Positions 8,642 to 15,291 of a stretch of DNA of 64,000 bases are shown here, piece after piece. Numbering within the stretch: the stretch's first letter is position 1; the number at the start of each line of letters is the position of its first letter. The notes under the pieces were generated by a model, which ran no database searches, was not told the DNA's origin, and saw only the letters and a list, made by a program, of their open reading frames with translations. Origin of the DNA: Sphingobium faniae. GTDB lineage: Bacteria > Pseudomonadota > Alphaproteobacteria > Sphingomonadales > Sphingomonadaceae. The stretch is taken from contig FMTU01000001.1 of the NCBI GenBank assembly GCA_900100475.1, forward strand, positions 62,001 through 126,000, written 5' to 3'. The position numbers and the translations under genes were made by a program.

Positions 8642-9541
8642 TTAACCGGTCATGCGCTGTTCGGCCTGTTCGGGCGTGAGATACCCGAGAGCCGAGTGCA
8701 TGCGGTGTCGATTGTAGTATCCTTCGATGTAGCCGAACAGGGCTTGCCGTGCCTCGGCCTGGGTCGCCCCTTGGCATTGATGGACGAGTTCGACTTTCAG
8801 TGTGTGGAAGAAGCTCTTCACCGGGGCATTATCATAACAATTACCGGTTCGGCTCATCGAGGGCGTGGCGCCGATTGCAGCCAGGTAATCGACATAGGCG
8901 CCGGCCGCGTATTGCGACCCGCGATCCGAGTGGCAAATGAGGCCGTACGCTGGTCGCTGCCGTTGCGCGGCCATCATTAACGCAGCGAGCGGCAACTCGG
9001 TGCGCATATGGTCACGCATGGCCCAGCCGACGACTTTGCGGGTCGCCAGGTCGAGCACGGCGGCCAGATACAACCAGCCTTCGCCAGTCGCGATGTAGGT
9101 GATATCGGCAAGCCAGATCCGGTTCGGCGCCGGCGCCGAAAAACGTTGGGCCAGCAGATTGGGTGCGATCGGCAGATAGTGGCGGCTGTCGGTCGTGCAT
9201 GGCCCAAACCGGCGTCCGGCCAGCGCACGGATACGATGTTGCCGCATTAATCGCTCGACGCGGCCACGGCTGCATTGATGGCCTTCTGCACGTAGGGCCG
9301 CATGCATTCTCGGCGATCCATATCGCCCCTGATGGCGCGTCTGGAGCCGACGCACGTCGTCCAGCAGCGCCAGGTTGGCCGTCGTCTGCGCGCTCGGTGA
9401 GCGACCGCGCCAGTCGTAATAGCCGCTGCGCGACACACCGAGCATGCGGCACATGACGTTCACCGGCCAGGTGGACGTATGCTGCTCGATAAAGGCAAAC
9501 TTCACCGCGGCATCTCCGCAAAGATGCCGACGGCTTTTTTT
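8642..9541 (-). CDS. IS3-family transposase OrfB (rve integrase core), catalytic Glu replaced by Lys
   Basis: The frame is about 299 codons, entered by -1 frameshifting from orfA. It has an N-terminal HTH_21-type region (MCRMLGVSRSGYYDW) and then the rve core. The first Asp is in IWLADITYIAT and the second in CHSDRGSQYA. At the family's Glu position, 36 residues after the second Asp, the motif reads NCYDNAPVKSFFHTLK: codon 8816-8818 is AAG where GAG (Glu) is expected. The rest of the protein is intact, ending YLTPEQAEQRMTG. With DDK in place of DDE this copy is probably unable to transpose itself. Confidence 0.88.
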   Translation of the reverse strand, partial: KKSRRHLCGDAAVKFAFIEQHTSTWPVNVMCRMLGVSRSGYYDWRGRSPSAQTTANLALLDDVRRLQTRHQGRYGSPRMHAALRAEGHQCSRGRVERLMRQHRIRALAGRRFGPCTTDSRHYLPIAPNLLAQRFSAPAPNRIWLADITYIATGEGWLYLAAVLDLATRKVVGWAMRDHMRTELPLAALMMAAQRQRPAYGLICHSDRGSQYAAGAYVDYLAAIGATPSMSRTGNCYDNAPVKSFFHTLKVELVHQCQGATQAEARQALFGYIEGYYNRHRMHSALGYLTPEQAEQRMTG

Positions 9542-9819
9542 AGAATGTCGCGCTCCATCCGCGCCCGGTCCAACTCGCGCCGCAGTCGGGCAATCTCGGA
9601 CGCTTGATCCGCCGGCGACGCCATCGTCGATACTGGCGGCTTCGCCGCCGGGCTTGCGGGCACGCCGCCCTCCTGCAACTTGCGCTGCCAGCGACGCAGC
9701 ATCGTCGGCATGATCCCAAGCTCGCCCGCTATCTCGGTCTGCGGCCGACCGCTCGTCTCCCAAAGCGCTACCGCCTCGCGCTTGAACTCGTCAGTGAAAC
9801 GACGCTTCGTCTTCGCCAT
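9502..9819 (-). CDS. IS3-family transposase OrfA (HTH_8 protein)
   Basis: This 105-residue protein starts MAKTKRRFTDEFKREAV. It has a helix-turn-helix (TEIAGELGIMPTMLRRW) and a C-terminal leucine-zipper-like helix (SEIARLRRELDRARMERDILKK), the standard OrfA layout. ATG 9819 is preceded by an AGGAGGTGTTTTG-type ribosome-binding site. It overlaps orfB, and a slippery A7 run lies near its 3' end. Confidence 0.88.
   Translation of the reverse strand: MAKTKRRFTDEFKREAVALWETSGRPQTEIAGELGIMPTMLRRWQRKLQEGGVPASPAAKPPVSTMASPADQASEIARLRRELDRARMERDILKKAVGIFAEMPR
9535..9541 (-). promoter_or_regulatory. Programmed -1 frameshift site (A7) between orfA and orfB
   Basis: On the minus strand seven A residues follow CT. 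In the orfA frame the codons are CTA AAA AAA GCC, and in the orfB frame TCT AAA AAA AGC. This is the A_AAA_AAA slippery heptamer used by IS3-family elements to make the OrfAB transposase. Confidence 0.8.
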
Positions 9820-9880
9820 CAAAACACCTCCTGGCTCCGCAGAACCTATCATCGGTGTCCGCCAAATCGGGGGAAGATCA

Positions 9881-10226
9881 GAAGGGCAGCAGCAGCCGGA
9901 CCTCAGCCGGAAGCAATTGATGCAGACCAACCGCATCCCGTTGGACTGGAACGGTCAGGAGCGGATGTTTGGCTTCGGCTGAAGGTCGTCCATAAGTGAA
10001 ATCCCAGCGTGGGGCTGATCGGCCCCGCTTCTCATTCCGCCCCGCGTCATTTTCGGGTCCGCCAAAATGGCCCTTAGAGATATCGGCGCAGATCCGGCCT
10101 CCCCAGTAGGCCGAATTGGTCTCCGTTTTCGAGTGCGCGAGCTAGCCTCTACAAGCCACGGAAATGACAGCGAAATTCTGCCATTACCGCACGGTTCTCG
10201 GGACTACCGGTATATATAGGAGAGAG
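9881..10226. other. Intergenic region between the IS3 element and tRNA-Thr
   Basis: No supported gene is seen in this 346-bp stretch. It holds a short GGGGC-tgatcg-GCCCC stem near 10015 with no T-tail. It does not continue the interrupted first IS. I cannot assign it a function. Confidence 0.5.
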
Positions 10227-10302
10227 TGGTGCCGCTTAGGTGACTCGAACACCTGACCCTCGCATTACGAATGCGATGCTCTACCAACTGAGCTAAAGCG
10301 GC
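10227..10302 (-). tRNA. tRNA-Thr (anticodon CGU)
   Basis: This is a full 76-nt cloverleaf on the minus strand. The acceptor stem is GCCGCTT/AAGCGGC, the D arm GCTC-AGTTGGTA-GAGC, the anticodon stem TCGCA/TGCGA with loop TTCGTAA (CGT), and the T arm AGGTG-TTCGAGT-CACCT. The discriminator is A and CCA is encoded. A tyrosine-recombinase remnant lies just beyond its 5' end. Confidence 0.96.
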
Positions 10303-10455
10303 TTCGGGCGGGCAGATAACAGCGGTTGGGGCGCAGGACAAGCGGGCATTTTCGCTTCCTTCCCTCCATCCTGCGTTTTTCATTCCGCCACCGCGTTCTT
10401 TACCCGGCATAATCTGCCCTGCAAGCGAAACTGCGGGCCGCGAGGTAAGGTTTTG

Positions 10456-11000
10456 TCAGTTTGAAGAATCACCATCCGTTCCCTCCCACCTGTTCATCGC
10501 CTGCTGCGCCAATCGACGCTGGTTCCTGAGCTTCGCATAATGCTCGACAAGTTGGAGCGTCTGCTCGCTGATCGCTGCTGTTTCGGCAACAGTGCAGCCG
10601 ACTTCCAGCAATGCGTTGATGGCGTTCTTGCGTAGTCCATGCGGCACGATTTTCTGCTGCCGCTTCCGCGCCCATGCCTGGATTTCGCGACGCAAGGCGT
10701 TCGCCATGATACCAGCTCCCTGCGCGCCGACAACGATAGGGCCGATCTGGCGACCTGTCCGCGCTATCTCCCTGCGAAGTTCCTTGTGAACGGGAATGAA
10801 AAGCTCCTTCCCCGTCTTTTGCTGTCGGATGCAGATGACATTGTCGCTGATCTGGCCGAATTGCATCTGGACGACATCGCCGATCCGCTGGGCTGTGTAA
10901 TAGAGAAGATGCACGCCAAGTCGGACGCGATCGTCACCAGCCGCAAGAGCATCGCGCACCAGGCTCTCAGGCCACGGCTGATGCTCACCGGTTTCGAATG
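10456..11000 (-). pseudogene. Tyrosine recombinase (phage/island integrase), N-terminus missing
   Basis: The C-terminal catalytic domain is intact: LLYYTAQRIGDVVQM carries the first Arg, KTGKE the Lys, VPHGLRKNA the His-x-x-Arg and VEHYAK the nucleophilic Tyr. In-frame sequence upstream of the GTG at 10959 still reads like integrase (FETGEHQPWPESLV) until about 10995, where it meets the start of a primase gene on the other strand. The SAM-like core-binding and arm-binding domains are gone. It was therefore truncated by a deletion and is presumably inactive. It points toward the 5' side of tRNA-Thr, which is unusual for a tRNA-targeting integrase. Confidence 0.82.
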
Positions 11001-11858
11001 GCTCGGTTTGGTGTCTCGCCCAAATATCTGACGGGCAAGCAAGCGCCCTGTCCCGTATGCGGTGGCAAGGATCGCTTCCGGTTCGATGACAAGGAGGGGC
11101 GCGGGACGTTCTACTGCAACCAGTGCGGCGCAGGCAGCGGCGTCGATCTTGTCATGAGGGTCTATCGCAAAACCTTCCGCGAGGCCGCTGAGATGATCCG
11201 GGAAGTCGCTCCCGGTTGCGAACCGTCCAAACCTCGGAGGACTATGACAGAGGAACAGAGGGTCAATGCCCTGCGTGAAGCATGGAAGGCAAGCCGAGCG
11301 ATCACTGTTGAGGACGACGCGGGCCGTTATCTTCTATCGCGAGGCATAGCGCCGCCGTTCAGTCCCGCGCTTCGCTTCATTCCCCGCTTGAAGGTGACAG
11401 GGGAGAAGGTTGCTCATCTGGCGGCAATGATCGCTCTGGTTCGCGATCCGAAAGGCGAACCGCTCACGCTCCACCGAACCTATTTGCAGAACGGAGCCAA
11501 GGCCGACATTTCCAGCCCGAAGCGCCTGATGCCAGGCGAGACGCCGCATGGTTCCTACATCGACCTTTCCCCGGAAGCCGAAGAGATGGGCGTTGCGGAA
11601 GGCATAGAAACGGCGCTGCGCGTCCAGCAACGGTTTGGCATTCCATGTTGGTCTCTTATCAGCGCCGATGGCCTCAAGGCGTTCACGCCCCCCGTCATCG
11701 TCAAGCGCCTCCGCATCTTCGGCGACAACGATCCGAAATTTGGCGGTCAGGCCGCATCTTACGCGCTCGCGCACCGGCTGAGCGTACGCAATGACCATAT
11801 CGAGGTGAGTGTGGAGATACCGCCTGAAACCGGCACAGATTGGGCAGATGCAGCATGA
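10998..11858 (+). pseudogene. Plasmid/phage-type zinc-ribbon Toprim primase, extreme N-terminus missing
   Basis: These 286 codons encode a CHC2-like zinc ribbon (CPVCGGKDRFRF ... FYCNQCGAG), a linker with KASRAITVEDDAGRYLLSRGI and a Toprim half (GVAEGIETALRVQQRFG, then FGDNDPKFGGQAAS). This is the standard island/plasmid primase without a helicase domain. Family members normally have about 15 further residues before RFGVSPKYL. Here the gene begins at an internal ATG exactly where the truncated integrase ends, so the first codons were probably lost in the same deletion. The product could still fold. It ends with TDWADAA, a normal C-terminus. Confidence 0.78.
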
Positions 11859-11926
11859 CGCAGAGTTCTATTGGCGCAATGTCCACAGATAGCCAGCGCA
11901 AGGGAGGGATTATGAGGTTGTGTGGC

Positions 11927-12205
11927 CTACGCCGCCACAGCCAGCCTGACGCCCAACGCCTTCATGATGCCAAGCAGCCCGCTCAGGGTAGGGTTGCCGC
12001 CCTCACCCAGCGCCCTGTACAGGCCAGCGCGGGACAGGCCCGCTTTGGCCGCCATGTCCGTCATGCCGCGCGCCTTGGCAACGTCGCCAATCGCGGCAAC
12101 GATCAGCGCGGGGTCTCCGGTCTCAAAGGCTGCATCGAGGTACGCAGCAACCGCGTCCTCATTGTCCAGGAACTCGGTAGGGTCCCAGGGGGTCGTCGTA
12201 ACCAT
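11927..12205 (-). CDS. HigA-like antitoxin (addiction-module antidote)
   Basis: This 92-residue protein has a C-terminal HTH: MTDMAAKAGLSRAGLYRAL followed by GNPTLSGLLGIMKALGVRL, the usual antidote signature that pairs with Gp49/HigB toxins. The N-terminus is WDPTEFLDNEDAVAAYLDAAF. It lies 3 bp downstream of the toxin gene on the same strand, giving the toxin-first order of HigBA modules. It sits between island remnants and was probably brought in with them. It should neutralise the toxin and repress the pair. Confidence 0.9.
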   Translation of the reverse strand: MVTTTPWDPTEFLDNEDAVAAYLDAAFETGDPALIVAAIGDVAKARGMTDMAAKAGLSRAGLYRALGEGGNPTLSGLLGIMKALGVRLAVAA

Positions 12206-12208
12206 GGC

Positions 12209-12493
12209 TCAAACCTCCTTCGCCATCTCGATTGCATCGCGGATATCCCGGCGCTGCGTCTTCTTGTTCCCGCCAGCCAGCAGGATCACCAGCGCGTTGC
12301 CCTTCTTGACGAAGTAGACGCGGTATCCCAGCCCGAAGTCGATCCGCAGTTCGCCGATGCCATCGAAGAACTTGGCGTCTCCGAAATTGCCGAGCGACAG
12401 GCGGCGGATACGAACCTCAACCCGCGCCCGCGCCTGAACATCGAGATCGGCAACCCAAGTGCGGAAGTGAACGGTCTGGCGGACTTCGATCAT
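12209..12493 (-). CDS. HigB/RelE-like toxin (Gp49-type mRNA interferase family)
   Basis: This is about 94 residues from ATG 12493 (MIEVRQTVHFRTW; ATG 12499 is an alternative). It has the RelE-superfamily core: an N-terminal helix (ARARVEVRIRRL), then DAKFFDGIGELRIDFGLGYRVYF and the basic tail GGNKKTQRRDIRDAIEMA. Such toxins cleave mRNA on the ribosome. The protein looks complete, so the module may be functional even though the surrounding element is decayed. Confidence 0.9.
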   Translation of the reverse strand: MIEVRQTVHFRTWVADLDVQARARVEVRIRRLSLGNFGDAKFFDGIGELRIDFGLGYRVYFVKKGNALVILLAGGNKKTQRRDIRDAIEMAKEV

Positions 12494-12761
12494 GTACATT
12501 TTAGTAGACGGACGGATGCGCAAGGTCAAGTGAAATGTCGATTAAAGTGGACTCGCGCGTCGTGTTTGCGGGATGGAGAATGGTGATGGACGGGCACCAT
12601 CACACGTCGCTGCGTGAGGAGAATGAAGGAATGGGCATTCGTTGGAAGCGTCGCGATAATTTCGCCTTCATGGCGTGGCGCCGAAACCCGGAGCGCGATC
12701 CGCGCTTCAGGCTGGAGACTGAGGAAGAGGCCGTAGAGCAAGCTGAGCGACTTGCTCGGAC

Positions 12762-13024
12762 GATGCGCAGGCGTGGTTCGCTGAGCTGGTGCGCAAGGCA
12801 AAGGAATTGCGTTTCGGCGTGCCGGGGCTGGAGGATTACGATCAGGAGCAGTTGAACAAGCGCGTGGCCCTGATCGCGCAGGGTGCGAATATTCTCAATG
12901 CGACCATCTACCGAGCATCCGGTGGCACTGACGATCCGGGCGAGGTGATCGAAGACTATCAGGTCAACTGGACTGGCATCCCTGCGATGATGGACGCCTT
13001 CGACCAACGTGTTCTGGCTTGCCA
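12762..13024 (+). pseudogene. Fragment of a phage portal-like (DUF1073-type) protein
   Basis: An in-frame stretch reads DAQAWFAELVRKAKELRFG ... ASGGTDDPGEVIEDYQ, then WTGIPAMMDAFDQRVL, and then loses family character at about 13025. The 'GIP-x-MMD-x-F' region recalls phage portal proteins of the DUF1073 group, but the match is from memory of the pattern and is tentative. There is no start codon of its own and a stop precedes it in frame. It ends where the next truncated gene, on the opposite strand, begins. Confidence 0.4.
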
Positions 13025-13554
13025 TCGAATAGAAGTTGAATGCGATCAAGCGTCGTATTCTGGACCAGCTTCACACCCGGAAATTCGAGCGCGCGATGCT
13101 CGATTGTCGCCGCCTTGGCGCTCAATGCCGCCTTTTCGGCGCTGCGGTCACGGCGATCCAGCCACGATGTCGGGCGATGGGCGAAGAGATAAAATTCCTC
13201 ACCGCGCTTCTGCTCTGCTGCGTTTGCCTTTTGGTTGCGGGCCACCGGAAAGTTTGCGGGGCCGGTAATCATAGGGTTGGCGGTGCGAGCGCCAGCAGCC
13301 TGCCATGTCAGCCAAAGCCGGATCGCCTTTGCGGTCCATTCTTCGACCTGCTCGACCGTCGCGCCCTTATCGGTAAGCGCGGCAATTCCATCGCCAATGG
13401 TTTCAGTCCCGCCAAGAATAGCGCTTTCCGCGCGCTGCCTTGGAGAGTGTGAGCGCCAACTCCAATTTCTGGAGAAGTGCTCCAAGCCGCCTACCGCTTT
13501 CAGCAGTCGATCTTGCAAGGCGGATTCCGAGTGTGCATTTTGCGCGTCAGTCAT
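13025..13554 (-). pseudogene. Island/conjugative-element DUF3560-like protein, C-terminus missing
   Basis: The frame starts at ATG 13554 (MTDAQNAHSESALQD). It contains MITGPANFPVARNQKA, a stretch typical of the DUF3560-type proteins found on sphingomonad islands, then a coiled region (SAEKAALSAKAATIEHRA) and the start of a terminal motif (DRIQLLFDGKP). In complete relatives that motif continues with a TR-x-x-LKSxGFRW-like segment. Here the frame crosses at about 13028 into sequence antisense to the portal-like fragment and continues only as nonsense to 12964. This marks a deletion joint. Confidence 0.55.
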
Positions 13555-13779
13555 GGCGAACTATCCCTTCGCTATGCGGGGCCGGGCAGCGCACCAACGC
13601 TGCTTCCGACCCGTTTTTGGTTTTGCTTTCCAATGCTAAGTGATTGGCAATATTGGGCATGGTTTTGTGCCCAGATGCGCCGGGAACCGCAGAAAATCTT
13701 GGCTCCTTATTAACCCGGCATTTACCATCTGATGCCACTGTAGGCCCCAAAGACTGGTTTTTTGGTCAAGGATCACCGG

Positions 13780-15045
13780 ATGGACATTCTGCGGGGGCAT
13801 GAAATCGAGGGCGATCGGGATGATTTCGATGACGCTGGCGATGCCGCGATCGAATGCCCGCCTGCCATCGCCACCCATGAACGGCGGATGCAGGTGCGCG
13901 CCTATAATTATTGGGCGTCGCTGCTGGGCGACCGCGCCTTGCCGTCGATCGAGGATCTTCGGCCCGACCGGCTGGAGGATTTCGGCCCTTACAGCGTGCT
14001 GCTGGACTTCAGCGCTGGCGTCGATAACCCAGCGGTTATCTATATGGGGGAAGCCTTGCGCGAGGAGTGCGAGATCGCCGCGCCGATCCATCATATCGGC
14101 GACGTGCCGTACCGCTCGCTGCTGTCACGCCTGACCGACCATTATCTTCAGATCATCGCCAATGCCGCCCCCATCGGCTTTGAAGCCGAGTTCGTGAACC
14201 AGCGCGGCGCGGACCTGCTCTATCGTGGCATATTGATGCCCTTTTCCTCCGATGACGAAACGATCGACTTCGTGTTCGGCGTCATCAACTGGAAGGAAGC
14301 CGCCAGCCGCGCCGAAACCGACGCGCTGGAACGGGAGGTCGGCGAGGCGCTGGGCCTGAACGATTTGGTGACGAACGACGCCATCATCGCCCCCCCCTCG
14401 GTGCTGGACCTCACCGTTTCGGACATGATCGACATGCCGGTCCCGGACGCCGATGCATCGCTGGCCGACTGGCTGGCCGCCGCCCGCGACGGAGCCGAGC
14501 AGGCCCGCGCCAGCGAGGCGCGCAGCCATGGCGCGCTCTATAACGCCATCGGCCTTGCTTATGATTTCGCCCTCGCCGCAGGACAAGCGCCCGAGGATTA
14601 TGCCGAACTGCTCGCCGATGCGAGCATCAAGGTGCAGGCGCGCAGCCCGATGACCGCCGTCATCAAACTCATCTTCGGCGCCACCTATGACAAGACGCGC
14701 GTCACCGAATATGCGGCCGCGCTCGACCATGCCCGCGCGCGGGACATGGGCATGGGCACGCTGGCCGCGCACCTCGCTGCCTATGAAGGCGGCCTCAAGG
14801 CGCTAATCCGCGATGTCCGCGCGGCGCGCCGGGCCGACATGCCCGCAAGGCCCGATCGCGGCCGCGCCGCCCGCGACGCGATCAAGGTCGCCCCGCCCCT
14901 CACGCCGCAATCCATCCTCACCGATGAGGACGGGTTGGCCATCCTCGTCGCCCGTCGGGAATCCGACGGTTCGCTCGCATTTGTCGCCGCTTTGCCGGAA
15001 GGATCGAATCTGGGAACGAAGGTGATGCTCGCCGCCATGCGCTGA
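13780..15045 (+). CDS. PAS-domain protein (sphingomonad-type)
   Basis: This 421-residue protein starts at ATG 13780, preceded by AAGGA at 7 nt; the frame upstream begins with TTG and is less likely. The N-terminal half resembles the PAS_5-like domain of alphaproteobacterial proteins (RAYNYWASLLGDRALPSIEDLRPD ... GIL-PFSSDDETIDFVFGVINW). The C-terminal half is Ala-rich helical with no recognised enzyme motif. No output domain such as a kinase or GGDEF was found. It lies just right of the mobile-DNA graveyard and upstream of the glutamate dehydrogenase gene, 246 bp away. Confidence 0.75.
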   Translation: MDILRGHEIEGDRDDFDDAGDAAIECPPAIATHERRMQVRAYNYWASLLGDRALPSIEDLRPDRLEDFGPYSVLLDFSAGVDNPAVIYMGEALREECEIAAPIHHIGDVPYRSLLSRLTDHYLQIIANAAPIGFEAEFVNQRGADLLYRGILMPFSSDDETIDFVFGVINWKEAASRAETDALEREVGEALGLNDLVTNDAIIAPPSVLDLTVSDMIDMPVPDADASLADWLAAARDGAEQARASEARSHGALYNAIGLAYDFALAAGQAPEDYAELLADASIKVQARSPMTAVIKLIFGATYDKTRVTEYAAALDHARARDMGMGTLAAHLAAYEGGLKALIRDVRAARRADMPARPDRGRAARDAIKVAPPLTPQSILTDEDGLAILVARRESDGSLAFVAALPEGSNLGTKVMLAAMR

Positions 15046-15131
15046 TCCCGCGCGCGATGGACATGCAGGTCGCCTGACCCTATAGAAAAAGGGCAAATGG
15101 GCGTTTCCGGGGCGGAGGCGCTGTTGCGGTG

Positions 15132-15157
15132 TAATATTTCCAATCTTTGAAATATTA
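15132..15157. promoter_or_regulatory. 9-bp perfect inverted repeat upstream of glutamate dehydrogenase
   Basis: TAATATTTC and GAAATATTA flank an 8-bp spacer in an otherwise GC-rich intergenic region, about 135 bp before the start at 15292. This looks like an operator for a dimeric regulator; the regulator is unknown. Confidence 0.45.
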
Positions 15158-15291
15158 TTTCTCATTCTCGCTTGAGCCACAGCGCGCTCGGGCGCATATA
15201 AGGGTGCGAGCCGGGAGTCGTCGGATCGCGGTCCAGCGTCTCCTCTGTTCCGGGAAAAAAGGCGGGAAACCCGCGAGGATGAGGTGCACGC

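Larger units (their letters stand above)
8610..9880 (-). mobile_element. IS3-family insertion sequence, complete with inverted repeats
   Basis: This 1271-bp element begins TGATCTTCCCCCGATTTGGC at 8610 and ends with the reverse complement of the same 20 bases at 9880. The repeats match for 26 bp with one mismatch, and the ends are TG...CA as usual for the family. It encodes orfA and orfB in overlapping frames on the minus strand. No exact direct repeat flanks it (the left flank ends ggaac, the right begins gaagg). This fits a deletion or recombination having removed one original flank. Confidence 0.88.

Noticed and set aside
12535..12855. 106-codon plus-strand frame upstream of the portal-like fragment
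   Set aside because: The first 75 codons look weakly protein-like but no family is seen and the frame runs out of phase into the portal-like fragment; not enough to call a gene.
13036..13452. 138-codon plus-strand frame
   Set aside because: The opposite strand reads as a DUF3560-like island protein with a recognisable stretch; this frame is its shadow.
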